NCBI GenBank assembly: GCA_950106755.1
Contig: OX467092.1
Span: 27,542,582 to 27,606,581, forward strand
Reading direction: 5' to 3'
Length of the DNA: 64,000 nt
Source of the DNA: Climacium dendroides
Taxonomy: Eukaryota; Streptophyta; Bryopsida; Hypnales; Climaciaceae
How positions within the stretch are numbered: position 1 is the first letter of the stretch; every line of letters starts with the position of its first letter. The notes beneath the pieces were generated by a model. The model ran no database searches. It had not been told where the DNA came from and was given only the letters and a program-made list of their open reading frames with translations. Positions 1 to 12,710 of the stretch are shown in pieces. The translations under genes were made by a program, and so were the position numbers.

Positions 1-485
1 TATCTAGATTGAACATTTTTGCTAAGATGCATTATGAATGCAATTGAAAAAAGATATTTTTAAACATAATCAATGAATAGAAGTAATCCAATATGAATTT
101 CAACAAATTTCAACAATATATTTAGAATACATCATTTCAACTCATTTCAACAAATCTTAGATTGACAATTTGTTGAAATGAATTCAAATGATGCACTCTA
201 AATATAGTATTTTTTAAAGATGTATATCTTTTTTCAAGAGCACTTTTGAACTAAGATCTTAGTGAATTTTATTGAATCATTGCAATATAATATAAGGCAT
301 ACAAACTTCACAAATCATCTCTTATCTAATTAGTTTACACATGCTTGAAGCTAACTTCTTGTAAAATTTATAGAAAAAATTGCACATTGCAAAAAAGTAC
401 ATAGTGAATGAGAAAATAGAGGTTGGTTTTTTATTCCATCCAAATATTAGGGTTTTCATAGTGGGCGTCCAGTTCGCCCGTCCGT

Positions 486-700
486 TTGATTCGCCCGACA
501 GGGCGTGGACGCTGTAGTCGGGGCGCGGACGGGATCGTCAGGGCGTGGTCAAGGCGCAGACGAGATCGTCAAGGTGCAAAACCCTCAAAATTAAAGCCGT
601 TCGGACCATCCGTCCGTCCGGTCTGGTTTGCCCGTCCGGTTCGCCCGTCCGTCCGGTCCGGTTTGCTCGTTATGACAACCCTGCCAAATATGGATGGTTG
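486..700. repeat. GC-rich patch of degenerate short repeats (gtccgtccgg type)
   Basis: A 200-bp GC-rich island in otherwise AT-rich DNA is built from variants of cgtccgtccgg and ttcgcccgtccg. The first half carries ggcgtgga/ggcgcgga variants. It has an open frame on the plus strand, but the arginine/proline-rich translation only reflects the repeat, so I do not call a gene. Confidence 0.5.
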
Positions 701-1122
701 TTCCTTTAAAGATTAAGTTCATTTATTTTTTATCATCCTTGAGGATTTGTTCAATTGAAGAATTCTTGGTGGTTGCATGTTTTTTTTTGGAAAAGTAAAA
801 AAAAGTATTATTGACAACAAAACAAGACATTTTATATTGGATGTCTTTTCAAAAATAAACAATTATACATTTGTTTTTATTTGTGTCTTTTAAAAAACTA
901 AAAGATTTTCAATTAATGCTTTTGCGTATATAGCATCTACTTTCTTTGATACCTTCTTGATACTTTGCACACAATTAGTAAATTTCAATGATGGTTATTT
1001 TAACTATTTCATTGGAAGAAAATGCAATGGCATATGAATCAAAAAATTTACTCACCTATCTTAAACAACCTATCATATATTCATATGTATACAAGTTAGA
1101 TAAGTTTTTAAAATTCAACCTC

Positions 1123-1630
1123 CAAGCACTTGCAACTTCTACCAAGTCAAATCTACTTGCTCACTACAATGAAGACCAAATCTAAGTAGAATATCTTGTT
1201 AAGTCTTGTTAACTAGTAGAATTGGAAAAAAATCCAGTTGCAATTTGAAAATATTGACAAAAAACCTAGTGAAAAAATCTATGAAACTTCTATTTCTATT
1301 CCTAATTAAAAAAAGAGAAAATATCCAAAATGGTTACTTAAAAAAATTGTTTCACTATAGGAATTGAAGGAAAATAGTCAATAAACCTCAAAAAGCTTCC
1401 TAAACACTAGTCCACCCCATCCTAGTGAACTCAAATTCACTTGCAAGTACTTGCAACTCCACCAAATCAACACTCCTTGTTCATTACAATAATGACCAGA
1501 TCTAAGTAAAGTATCTTGCTTGCTCCACCCTACTCTAGTGATCTCAAATTCATGTGCAAGCACTTGCAACCTTGCCAAGTCAAGGCTATTTGCTCATTGT
1601 AGCGATGATCAAATATCATTATAGTATTTT
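1123..1630. repeat. Three diverged copies of an approximately 80-110-bp sequence
   Basis: The phrase 'caagcacttgcaact' followed by 'accaagtcaa', a 'tgctcactacaatgaagacc'-like stretch and 'agtatcttg' recurs starting near 1123, 1440 and 1555. Copies two and three also share 'ctcaaattca' just upstream. The copies are clearly related but strongly diverged. No coding function is seen. Confidence 0.6.
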
Positions 1631-1800
1631 GTTATGTTGTCACAAAATTTTGCTATTAGGTTCGGAATAGCATGGAGCCTTTACTATGAAAATTCTTTTT
1701 AATTAGTGTCTAATACCCTTAAACACCCTAAATAATAATAAACCTATCCTAAAACTTCCTTTTTTCCAAATCCCTATCCTATGATTCCTACTATACCATA

Positions 1801-2175
1801 GAAATTGCCATACCTAGCTTTGATTTAGCATAACTTTTGTATAGTAATCCAAAGAATTTGAAACTTTATCACAATATAGATCAACTATTAAAATATTCAC
1901 TCACCAAATTTCATCATATTCTAAGGTATTGTACAACTTTGGTGAACATTTTCCTACTATTGATTCCTACCCTTTCCACTATGCTTTAGAAATTGTCATG
2001 TAGCTAACGTTGATTTAGCATAACTTTTGACAATAACTTTAAACAACTTGAAACTTTAATACAACATATATCAACTATCCAAATATTTACTCACTAAATT
2101 TCATAATATTCTATGATACTTTCCAACTTTGGTAGACATTTTCCTACTACTAACTTCCTAATCTTCACTACTTCT
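1801..2175. repeat. Tandem duplication, 188-bp unit
   Basis: The sequence starting gaaattgcca at 1801 (…gatttagcataacttttg…ttggtgaacattttcctac) is repeated starting at 1989 with about 80% identity by eye. The wording is typical of decayed plant LTR elements. Confidence 0.65.
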
Positions 2176-3482
2176 TCAACTCAGTTGCATTTTGGTGCAT
2201 AACATCTAGATCCTAAATTCATTTAGGCTAAAGTTTGATAAAAGCTATAAGATAAGATAAAGAAGGTACCTTCAAAGTTTTGTTTCCATTTTATAATTTC
2301 TCAATAAGAATGAAGCTCTTCAAAACATCCCCTTCAATTATTTTTGAATCCAAACACCTTCACTTCAAAGCTTCATATCTTCTTCTTCATAATAGATCTA
2401 AATCTGAAACTTGGCATTATAGTAAATCAAGTATTCAAAAACTTAAATCCAAAAGCTTGTAATCATTCAACACTTATCCAAAATACAACACAAAACTCTC
2501 TCAAATCAATATTCTTTTCAATATAAAACCACAACAAGTATACAATTAGCATTTGAAGTACCTCTCACACCTTTCAACACACCAAAACAAGAAAGAGAGA
2601 GAGAGACAAGGGACCATCACTTGCCTCAAGTATCCACCTAATTCCTAAGATGGCTAGTTGTTGGCTAACTCTAACCCTAACTCCACTAATCCTAGTACCA
2701 ACTATTAACCAACTGGTTATCAACCAACTTTTACCAAGCTAATTAACACAAGCTCAATACTAAGCTTCTAATACTAAGCTTCAAGTACCAAACAACTACA
2801 AATATTAAACACATTTTTACTAATAAACAAAAACATCATTTCAACTACTAGATGGCCTACATCACACATCACAACAATATCCACCCTAGTGAATTCAAAT
2901 TCACCTACATGAATACCTTGGGATACAACATCCAAAATTTTACCAATAGAAATCACTAAAATTAGACCATTATATAAAACATTAGTACACAATATAATTG
3001 TTTGTTCACATCTAACCACAAGACAAAAAGTAGTGCACGTATAACTTGGTAGTGTCCTTTCAAAAACCTACCACCATTCGATACATATTTTTTGAACAAC
3101 TTTATTTACATATAGTAAGATGACTATACAAGGCTATTCACTGTTCTTGATGAGTATAGTGTAGGAAAACTTGGGAACAAAATCCAAGGAATCCTCTAGT
3201 GGTAGTTTTTTTAATTGGGGAAGGTCAATTTGTTTATCGTTTTGTATCTAAGATCACTTTTACATAGGTAAATCACTTGCTTTTGATAATTAAAGATTAA
3301 AACCCCATTGGTTGGTTTAATTATGTGGAATGAATATTTTTTTGTCCTAACCTATTCTAGTAACCATCCATTACCTATGGATGTAAATATTGGACATGTT
3401 GTCTTTGTCTTACACTAGAATTTTAATGTCAAATTGTTCAAGGTTTGTCAAATAGTCATAGTGCCTGTTCTATTGACTTAAT

Positions 3483-3517
3483 CATGCCCATCGATCCATC
3501 GATCCATCGATCTATCT
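3483..3517. repeat. Microsatellite (atcgatcc)n
   Basis: Short run of atcgatcc / atcgatct repeats. Confidence 0.7.
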
Positions 3518-3539
3518 AATATAACATCCAAATGTTATA

Positions 3540-3637
3540 TTAGACACAAAAAAACACAAGTTGTTTTTTCCGACGTCACCTAAAATCCGTCTGAAAAAAT
3601 TACAAAACGTCACCTAAAACGCGGGTTTCTTCTAGTG
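3540..3637. mobile_element. Right terminus of a small CACTA-like element
   Basis: The segment ends in gggtttcttctagtg, the reverse of CACTAGAAGAAACCC. Just inside lie two copies of the motif acgtcacctaaaa. The same TIR and motif flank the 227-bp MITE at 47,445-47,671, so this is the same family. A CACTAG at 3413 would give a similar length, but its sequence and flanking triplet (tta against cta) do not match well. I therefore support only the right end. Confidence 0.55.
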
Positions 3638-3888
3638 CTAATAGAAATACATACAGAGTTACGATGGGCCAATTTCCCACATGCACATGCCCAGACTTTG
3701 TGAATATGGCAGTTTCTGCAATTGGAGGTCGGCAACAATACGTGAACTGCAAACACTTGTACTATTTGTACAGGTACTTTTGCAAGATGGATGTCAATGA
3801 AGACAAATTTATTCATGCACCAAGCTATAGCTTCAATGAATTGAAGTTGTTGCTACTTCAGGCTGCCATGATCACACTTCCAGAATAG
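3638..3888 (+). pseudogene. SWIM zinc-finger domain fragment
   Basis: The frame open from 3638 encodes a peptide with FPTCTCPDF near its start and YVNCKHLYYLYRYFC about 20 residues later. This gives the CxC…CxH spacing of SWIM zinc fingers, followed by FIHAPSYSFNE and a stop. SWIM domains bind DNA or protein partners and are common in plant MULE transposases and in ZSWIM-type proteins. Only about 80 residues are present. The open frame begins exactly at the border of the CACTA-like terminus, so the gene was probably cut by that insertion. I cannot say which SWIM protein it came from. Confidence 0.6.
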
Positions 3889-5397
3889 GCATAGACACGT
3901 TTCTGTATGCACTTCAGTTGTAATGAACTCTTCTTTATATATTACAGTTGCAAAATTCTCATGCCAAATTTTCCCATCAAAAGTTTCATCTATATTTCCA
4001 CTAACGTATCAATTTTGGCCAATGCCTTCCCTAAACCCTCTAAAGTTTTTGCCGTTATTTTTAATTGCAAGAAACTTTGCAATACATAATGTTTTAAATT
4101 CCTGCTCGTACGGCAACGCTGAGTATCATGAGTGCTGAAAACGGTGAAGAGTTCCCACGGCAATGTTCACAAGACAAGATTACCTAGTTTTCTACAAAAA
4201 CAGATTAAAAATTTGCATAAACATCTATACATCCACGGTCATGGGGTACACAGACATAGGTCCCAAATTCACCCTAAACAGCCAAAAAAAATCAATTTTT
4301 TGAATTTTTTTTGCCAAAAAAAAAAAGTGGAAAAAAAATGGGAAATTTTTGGCTCCATGCTCTCCGCTCACAGGTTCCCTGCTCCCCGCTCACAAGCTCC
4401 CCGCTCCAAGCTCGCACGCTAGCGTCGTTGCCCACCAAGCTATCCTATTAGAATATATTTTTGAAAATATGCCTCTATTAGGTGATACGAGGCCAAAGGT
4501 TCTTGAAGATGGACACTACATTCACCAATATCTAAGTCCTTCAACCTTTGTAGATGTTGCAACCTTGGTTCTTATGCACATCAGCCTCGTTGGTTTCGAA
4601 TATATTTGGCACCACCTCATATACTTTCAACAACATTTGATGAAGTCAAGCAACTTATGGATTGTAAAGAAGTGGATGATATTTTAAATGACCATTGTAT
4701 TTCCTTAGTTGTTTTCAAGGATGATGTATTGCCATTTAATTAACAGGGAGCCTTTAAAAGCGCATTGCCTACTTTTATGACATATCCAAGGTCTTTTGCA
4801 TTTTGATCTCATGGACCTAGTATGGTTTAGAATTTGCAATCTCAAGCTTGTGAAAAATCCATTGTAGATGAACAATAATGTACTATGGTCTTTCTTATAG
4901 GTACTACAGTTGTCCATGACTTCAAGGAAAATAAAAGATGTTTTCTTTTGGGCCAAGCTATAGATTATTGGATTTTAATACATTAGTATGGATTGTTTAT
5001 ACTTGTCTTGCTATTTAATAATATCATGATGACCAATTGTTTACTCTAAGGACAGAAAGCAATAGTCGAGGGGCAAAAAAACCACAATTCAAGCTTTACA
5101 TGGATGTTGAAGAGTCTAAAGTATTTTTTGTTTGAAGCGGCATGCTAAGGAGAGCTTGGAGCTTAATGTCTTTTTGTTGCTTTAGCCCAAAATTTTAGAA
5201 AGTTGAAAACTTAAAAGATGCTTTTATGATTATTTCGTTGTGACATTTCACCTTTTGATGGTTATCTAGCCTCAAAGACAAGTTGTAGTAGAAAAGCTTC
5301 TCATTTGGCTTCAAACGTAGATGCTAGAGGCAAAGAGGTTGTCCCTTCCATGGCTTAGCAATTATAGATTCTACCAATACCAAATGGCAATCATTTT
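3889..5397. other. No gene recognised
   Basis: AT-rich sequence with a short CT-rich imperfect repeat at 4340-4425 (ctccccgctcacaag variants). Open frames are short and show no family signature. The 3' part may be decayed gag/pol of the gypsy relic that becomes recognisable at about 5398. Confidence 0.4.
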
Positions 5398-6028
5398 GTG
5401 AAGCAAGAGACTACAAAGTTTGACAATTGGCTTTTAGAGTTGGAGTCAAATTTTATTGGTGCCAAGGTACAAAGGATACAAGCATTTATTTGCTTGTATC
5501 ATAATTATTTTGCCTTTAACCTTCAAGATCTTGAGGGCTACAAAGGCAAACCTATTCACATTCATCTTGAGGACGACCATCATATTTTCAAATGGCTTTA
5601 TAAACTTAGTGCATTCAAGAAGGTGGATGTTTAAACTTGATGCCATGAGTTATTAGCAACATAACTGATTCATTTGAACATTAAACTCTTGTGTTACTGT
5701 TATGCCTTCAAAAAAAAATCTTTGGCAATTGGACGGAAAAACAAATGTGTAATGATTATTATCCAATTAATTGTAAGACCAAGTCAGATTGATACTCAAT
5801 GTTGAGCTTGAAGAATTATTTAATATAATGGAATTTTCTCAAATCTATAGTACTTTAGGCTTGAGATTTGGTTATCACCATTTGCCTTAACTCTTGAAAG
5901 ATCGAGTAAATACAACATTTTGAAAAGTTGATCAAAATGGCAAAGATCACCTTTATCATTGGAAGTTCTTGCCATTTACTTTTAAAAATACACCAACAAA
6001 GTTTCAAAGGGTGATGGACCAAATGTTG
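5398..6028 (+). pseudogene. Decayed Ty3/gypsy pol, reverse transcriptase N-terminal part
   Basis: A 78-residue frame contains FAFNLQDLEGYKGKP followed by IHLEDDHHIFK, the linker into the RT domain of Ty3/gypsy polyproteins. Downstream, broken frames give pieces equivalent to the YxPIN…KTKSD segment, the fingers region and a 'FQRVMDQM'-like block just before 6028. Many stops and frame changes show an old, dead copy. The frame is interrupted at 6028/6029 by a solo LTR and continues at 7627 with the YIDD catalytic box. It is far more decayed than the CCGGA-rich gypsy element at 18-22.5 kb and belongs to a different family. Confidence 0.75.
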
Positions 6029-7621
6029 TGTCGCGTACGGTTGTCATATCGAACAGAATCTTACTGTTCACGGACGAATTGGGAGAATCAGGGTTGACTA
6101 GCTGCAAACTTTGGAGGCCAATAACTTTTGGAAAAAAATTATTCAAATTAGGCATATGAGATGTTTTTTGGCATCTACAAAAACTTTAAATGCCGAAAAA
6201 TATCTCATATGCCCAATTTGGATAATTTTTCCAAAAGTTATTGGCCTCCAAAGTTTGCAGCTAGTCAACCCTGATTCTTCCAATTCGTCCGTGAACAGTA
6301 AGATTCTGTCCGATATGACAACTGTGGTGTCGCGATCCAAATGACACTTTACAGCTTTCAGCAACTTACTAGGTTCACCTCAACCCACTTATAGCATCAC
6401 TTGGTCACAAACTACCTAATACTGCACATGCCAAGTACACGCAACGTTAGTCTGCATTTCCAATTCATTCTGCCAAGTCCCAGTCACCAAGACTACTAGC
6501 ACACTCCCATCGTGACACCAGGCATGTCACTTAATAACATGGGGTGGAACTTCCATCTTAATATGCAAGGACCCATGGTGGCACTACTCACCATGATCCT
6601 AACCGCCCTCGAGTATCACCCCATTCCATGCTAGCTCTTTTTGCATTTGCTACTCATTCACTAAATGTAACCGGCACTCACAACTCGGGACACATCCAAG
6701 GAGACCTAGCGAGGAGCGGAACTCCATCCAACCAATGCCACGGGATACACACAAGTGTCCCATGGTGCCTTGAAGTGGTGGTGAAGTCATCACCACCAAC
6801 CATGAGTCACCAAGACTCACTAAGGCTTCAAGAGGGAGAGAGGAGGGAGACCAAACCTTCCTATAGTACTCTTTGTGGTATTTGGTAGATCCCCTCTCCC
6901 ATCTTAAGTTGAAGGAAGTCTTTGGATAACCTTGAGTTGTAAAAGACCACCCACTTCCAACCCAAATCGTCAAGTTATGTCACTGTTTGGACTCCCGAAT
7001 TTCCAAGCAGCAAAACTTTACACTCAGAGCTCTAAATGCAATATGCAAGCTCATTTTAAACATTTACGCAACACGTAGATGCCAATGGACTACTCACTCG
7101 TCTCATTTAGACAAGTTTTCGTAAAGTTATGGCCCTCTAAATATTCGGGTTCACTAGGGGAGGCGTCACGCCTTCACCACGGTTCTTCTATTGGCCATAA
7201 CTTTTGACTCATGTCTTAGAACCTCGTAATGCTTGTCATTCTAAGTTCCTTGTGTTCATAGCTTTCCAATAATATGCCACATGTCATACTTTCTTATAGG
7301 ATTCATTGAGAACCCCTCACACCTAGCCCTCAAGTGTCCCGGCGCCACTGGAACCTAGTCAACTTTGGACGGCCATAACTTTTAGCTCACAACTCTGAAT
7401 TGCGCGTATTTTGTGCTATTAGAAGCGTATTGTCAAGAAATTTCCAAGAATGTATGACACTCTCTCTTTCACTTCAAAAATAGGGCGTCATTGCGCCCTG
7501 TTTGATCGGAAGTCTCTCAAATCTCCCTACCTAGTCTATTGCAAGGCTTGGGAAGTCACCCCCAAGGTCCCCCTTGTGCACTAAGGTTCATTGGGCACCC
7601 CAAGAAGATAGGGGTGTGACA
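6029..7621. mobile_element. Solo LTR, 1593 bp, TSD TGTTG
   Basis: It begins TGTCGCG and ends GGGGTGTGACA. It is bracketed by a perfect 5-bp duplication, TGTTG, at 6024-6028 and 7622-7626. No second LTR or internal region is present. It splits the reverse transcriptase of the older gypsy relic between the VMDQM block and the YIDD box. Two related passages with 'ggccataacttttg' occur inside (7190 and 7370). It is a product of LTR-LTR recombination after insertion. Confidence 0.85.
6036..6326. mobile_element. 291-bp foldback/MITE with long inverted arms
   Basis: The left arm (from ggttgtcatatcgaacagaa through ggcatatgagatgttttttggc) is the near-perfect reverse complement of the right arm ending gatatgacaac. 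The arms are about 135-140 bp around a short AT loop. The octamer gtgtcgcg occurs on both sides (6028-6035 and 6327-6334), consistent with an 8-bp duplication of the hAT type. It therefore inserted just inside the start of the solo LTR. Confidence 0.75.
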
Positions 7622-9400
7622 TGTTGGTTAGCTTATCATTTGCTAAATGCTACATTGATGATGTTATCATCTTTAGTAATAGTCCATAGAATCACATGAG
7701 ACATTTGCAAGCAATTTTTGAATAGTTGCAACAATGGGAAGTTCTATAATTGCATCATAGCAAGTACAAATTTTTGATGATTGGTTGCCATATTTAGGCT
7801 ATATGATTGTTCTAGGAGGTCTTGGTATACAGTAAGCAAAAATGAATGCTTTGCAAGAGATCTCAACACTTAGCGATGTACCACGGCTTCATGCATTTCT
7901 TGGCTTGACAAATTATTATTGCTAATTTGTTAAAGACTTTAGCTTAGTTGCTAAACCTCTCACTATTCTCACAAGAAAAGACCAACCATGGATTTGGAGT
8001 CATGAGCAATAATAGACATTTGATACATTGAAGCAAAAACTTGATTTAGCGCTAGTACTTTGATGGCCTGATGTTTCTACATCCTTTCAATTATGCATAG
8101 ATTGGAATGTTGTAGGTCTAAGAACAATATTAATACAAAAAGATGAAGGAAAAGAGTATGTTGTGGCTTATGCATCCAAAAGCAATAATAAATGCAGAAT
8201 TTAACTATTCTTCATATGAAAGAGAGACTTTGGCAATAGTTTGGGCTATTGCACACTTTCAACCTTACTTGTATGGCCAAAAATCACTTTGATGACTAAT
8301 CACCAGCCTTTGAAATGGCTTATGGAGTTCAACAAATTCATTAATAAGCTTGCTAGGTAGACTTTATTGCTCCAAGAATATGACTTGGAGGTGGTACATT
8401 GAGCAAACATCACCAACTTGGATGCAGATGGACTTTTGCATAATTCAGATCTTATGGATGAAAATTTGACTAGAGTTAAGTGGCATAGGGATTGCAATAA
8501 AAAAGCAGTTCCAAATTGGCATGTAGCCTCTTACCTTACATTAATGTCAGGATCTATTTCTAAGACATCTATTGAAGTCCAACATGAAGAATTTGACAAC
8601 TCCTTTGTTGTAAGTGATGTATAGGAAGATATTGCAATTTTGTACAAACTTCAACAAGGAACATTTATTTTAACTATCTTTGTTATAGAGCAAAATAGAT
8701 TTAGTCAATAAGCAACAAGGTTTTGGTGGAATAACGATTTGTTATTTTATATATAGCCAGATAGAACTAGGCATATAATTCCAAAGTTAAATTAAAGAAC
8801 TTCTTTGGTGCAACAAATACATGAAGATCTTGGATACTTTGGAGTATGCAAGACACATTCCATGTTGTACAAATGCACAATCAATATTGGTAAATTAATA
8901 TGTATCAACATATTGCCACTTATGTTTCTTGGTGTGAGGTGTGTGGCCAGATTAGGCCAAGTTTTAATACTTTATTACCTGAATTAAGGCCTTTATCTAT
9001 CATGAACATGAATTATTGTTGGTCATTAGATTTTGTTGGATGACTTGTTATTATCTTATATAGAGATAAATACGTATTGGTAATAATATGACATTTTAGC
9101 AAATAGATCAAATTTGTAGTTCTACCACAAAATTCTTTAGAGTTAGCAGCTATGGCTTTTCTTGATTGGATTTTGGGATATTTTGGAACATTTGTTGAGG
9201 TATTAGTCATAGTAAAGGATCCATTTCCAAGTCAACGGCCTTTGTGTGCATTAGGCTCCCTTTCTTCTAGTTGAATTACATGCACTAATTTAGAAAAATC
9301 ATTTAGGCACTCCAATTTCTTTCTTATATAATGTTTATCTTCCACATCCAAATAGTCAAATGGTTGTAAGCTCCCAATTTGTCACTTAAGAATCAGTCTT
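7622..9400 (+). pseudogene. Decayed Ty3/gypsy pol: RT palm, RNase H, integrase
   Basis: This continues the relic interrupted at 6028. At about 7640 the frame reads FAKCYIDDVIIFS (the RT catalytic YxDD). At about 8165-8290 it reads NAEFNYSSYERETLAIVWA (RNase H). At 8420 a 'LDADGLLHNSD'-like block ends RNase H. At 8805-8870 'QIHEDLGYFGVCKTHS' matches the integrase HHCC region, and 9010-9230 gives WSLDFVG and LAAMAFLDWILGYFG of the integrase core. Multiple stops and indels mean no functional protein. Order and wording are those of a chromovirus-like Ty3/gypsy pol. Confidence 0.8.
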
Positions 9401-10620
9401 CTTTTTTTCCTAAATTTTGCAATTTAAGTTATAATTATATGCGAAAACCCTAAAAAGAGTGTAAAACCAAAATAGGTATGTTACATGTCAATGTAGTATA
9501 TGGCCCTAAACAGACTTTTATCCCTAGAAAAATCCTAAAATCCACTTGTAAATAGGTTAGAGCTAGGAAAGTAGTTTGAATTAACAAGTTTGAAGGCTCT
9601 TACCCAAGATAGCCTAGCATCATCGTGTATGTGACCATGCTTGGCTAAATTGAGTTGAGGAGAGTCTAGGGCGGTCCCCCGATAGATTTTCCAAGATAAG
9701 TTTCATTCTCCCCATCTCATCGACAAAATAGTAGAAACCCCAATTATTAGCATGCAGGTATCACTTTCTTAAGATAAGTCAGCAAAGGAATCTATGACCA
9801 CTGGATTGTGATCTTAGATAAAAAATAAACTAGGACATCAAAAGTGAAGTCTATTTGCTAAGATTTCTTTGTATGCAAAAGATTCCTTGATTGACAATAA
9901 TTCAATGAAGGTGAATTTTGCCTTCTATATCAAAACGTGCAAGTTGGAGGAATAAACTTGCAAATCTCTTGGGAAACTCTATGAGAGGTTCCCCAAGAAG
10001 TTTCAAAAGTTTCTAAATTAAAGAGATATCTCTTCTGGACGATCAAACGCCTAAAACCACGATGGAAAATTCATGGAAATTATCCGGATTACAATAAAAT
10101 CTCACTAAAAATTAGACTAGCTTTTTTATGTTAATAATGCCCTCCGACAAGTTTCACAACATTTTGATAGTAGCAAGTACTTGAACTGGCTAGATTCCTC
10201 AAGAATTAATCACGTGACAAGGTCCCTGTGGCATTGACCAGCATCCTGGGGGTATACAACGACGAAACGAAGTCAACAAGGGGTCTTTCTTTACTCCCTC
10301 ACACCTACCGGAGACCCCAGGCTAGTTACTTTTTTCGAAAGAGGATATCACTAAGAGTTAAAGAATTACTTCAACTTGGTTTTTAGTCTAGGGTAGCCTA
10401 TGTTGGATTTTTGGTTCCAATATGTGGGGCAAAAAGAATTCTAGACTAAAAATAGAAATCTGGAGCCAATGGCATAATCTATTTGACATTTGGAGTTGAT
10501 CTCCAAAAGTTAGGAAGTTGGTCTAGCATAGATGGTATATAGTCAATTTTAGAGATAAGGATGAAAATCTTGGAGGATGAAAATGAAAATCCAAGTCGAT
10601 AAGGTTACTAGTAGGAATTT
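9400..10620. other. No gene recognised; probable 3' part of a retroelement
   Basis: Both strands lack credible open frames. The stretch ends in a purine-rich run immediately before a TG dinucleotide, as expected for the 3' untranslated part of an LTR retrotransposon. Confidence 0.4.
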
Positions 10621-10662
10621 AGGGGGGAGAATGGGCCCCATTTTCAGAGGAAAATGGGGCCC
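10621..10662 (+). other. Candidate polypurine tract, LTR start and perfect 12-bp-arm hairpin
   Basis: The purine run aggggggaga (10621-10630) lies directly before TGGGCCCC (10632), the normal junction of a polypurine tract with a 3' LTR. The first bases of the putative LTR form a perfect hairpin: GGGCCCCATTTT, a 6-nt loop, then AAAATGGGGCCC (10633-10662). The other end of this LTR was not located. Confidence 0.4.
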
Positions 10663-12702
10663 TTATATATGTGTTTTTATAGATACCTTTGGTTCTTTTG
10701 TATAACTTGTATACTAACTTCTAAAGTTGGAAGAGGTTGTGGGTTCTTGTCAACTAACTTGTGTATCTTGTATTGTGGCACTCTAGTTAGAAAGAAGGAT
10801 TACTTTATGACGAAAATAGAGTAAGGGGACCCATTACTAGCATATTTTTTTGGTTAGGATAAATTATTCAGCCTTTAAAATGCTAGATTCAGACTTAAGG
10901 ACCTTCGGAATTCCTTAATATGATAAATGTCGTAGACCAAAATGAGAGGATGAGGTTGGTTATATAGAATTTAGAAGTAAAGAGTTGACATTGGTAAAAT
11001 TTTTTGATTTACAAAATGGTAAACTAATTATATTACCAATATTAACTCTACCTCACTATTGGATTAGTAGTAGATAGATAATTTGGTTAAGAAAGATATT
11101 GTAAGTTTTCTGTTTTCCTAAAGATCCGGAACCGGATCCGCATCCAAGGAACCAAACAGGGATCGGAAAAATATACCGGGGCCGGAAGCAAACGCATCCG
11201 CATGCTACCGAAAGATTATCGGGATGGGAAGAGGAAATCCCGGATCCAACGGTAATCCCATACATCACGGAGGACCGTTTAACGGCTAGTTTCCTCCGCG
11301 ATGATTGTGGAAACGGCTACTTTCCCAACGGCTGCGATTGCTAGGAAATAGATAGGAAAGTTGTTAGGAAGTTTCTGAGAAGCGACCCTAGCATGGTCAG
11401 CCAAAAACCCAAGTTTTTGGTAGGTAGGAAGTAGCTTGGGAGGTGCTTTTCAAGTGCATGCACTTGGGCTGCACTTTCCGGATTTTTAGGATCTGAGATC
11501 CACATTTTGCGGATCGGATGGGGTTGGTAGGAAAGTCAACTTAGAAGGATAAGGAATGACACCTGTCATTCTCCTGTCTTTTAGTTTTATTCCTTGGGAC
11601 CTTTGGGGTTCCCTAGAGTGTGTATTTAGGGGGCTGAAGTTAGTTTGAAGCCCCGGGTGTTTTCTTATTTGTGTTTTTCAACACTTTGCGAATTGATTTC
11701 AGATTTCCACTTCATAAGTGCTGGCCTGAAAAGGCTAAGTTCTGTGTTGGTATGCCGTGCAATGCTAGAACCATTGTTTAGTGCGGGTAGCTGGTTTACA
11801 GGTGTGGAGGAAGACAAGTAGCCCCCGGATTCTGTCTAGGATCTAATTTTGAGAGCTTTGAGGATTTGGTTAAGGAAAACTTTGTGTACTGAGAGGGTAT
11901 TTTAGTTGCTGAAGTTCCTTGGGAGTCTTTTGAGTAGGATAGCCATTCTTAGGTTGGGTGAATTCTTCAGGAGGGAGAACGAATGCTAGCCGACGTCTGA
12001 TGAGGTCCCGCTGGATCCGGAAGAGAGGGACATGAAGGTAGTTAGGATCTCTCAGTTATCGGGTGCCGGATCACGCTCTTGGGGTCCTGTCCGGATAGGT
12101 CTGTTGTTGTAGTACTGGGAGGATAATAGGGGTTTCCTGAGTGACCTACTAGTCTGGATCAACATCTGGATTAGTTGTAAGGAAGTAACTATTTCCTATT
12201 TCTTTTTGGTATTTGTTGTTGTTATTCTAAGTGGATCTTCATTTCACTCTAAACACGTTTGAAGGGTAGGGTTTATGTTCCCTTCCTAAAACCAAAGAGC
12301 GGAACCCTCTCTGTAGAGGTTAAACTGAGAATTTGTGAGTTACTGTAACTGGATAGGAATCCTCTTTTTGGTTCCGCATCCGTCTAAGTCAATCCGGATA
12401 GGGAGAGGCAGAGGATTATGACAAACCTCCTTGTTCGATCATTGGTAGAAGGCTTGGAGTTGATGTAAGGGAATTAGAATATGGAGAAAAGAGGGTATTA
12501 AGAGAGTTTCATGTTACAAATATTTCACTACAACAAAAGCAGTGTTTTATGACTACAAAATATGACTGCAAGCAGTCGTAAAATCAAAAAATATGACTGA
12601 CGCAGAAATCATTGTAGATGATTCGGAATATGACTGACTCCAGTCGTTTAGAAGCAGTCGCTTCAGACATCAGTCATATTGGCAGTCATATTTTCCGAGG
12701 GG

Positions 12703-12710
12703 TATAAATA
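12703..12710 (+). promoter_or_regulatory. TATA-like box in the CACTA subterminal region
   Basis: TATAAATA lies about 180 bp inside the terminus, in a stretch (ggggTATAAATAccc, then gccatagtatgcc) conserved at the right end of the 30-kb CACTA (52,595-52,610, reverse orientation). Conservation in two elements suggests a promoter reading inward from this terminus. No transcript evidence is available. Confidence 0.4.

Larger units (their letters stand above)
1..3400. other. AT-rich intergenic DNA, no gene recognised
   Basis: Apart from the repeats listed separately, I see no convincing coding region on either strand. Open frames are short and of low-complexity composition. The phrase gatttagcataacttttg (1821 onward) resembles wording common in decayed plant LTR retrotransposons, so much of this is probably old transposon DNA. 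Confidence 0.5.

Noticed and set aside
486..716. 76-aa Arg/Pro-rich ORF
   Set aside because: Its composition follows the cgtccgtccgg repeat; no other support.
3413..3637. A complete 225-bp MITE like the one at 47.4 kb
   Set aside because: The left CACTAG has no TIR similarity beyond eight bases and the flanking triplets differ (tta against cta); only the right terminus is supported.
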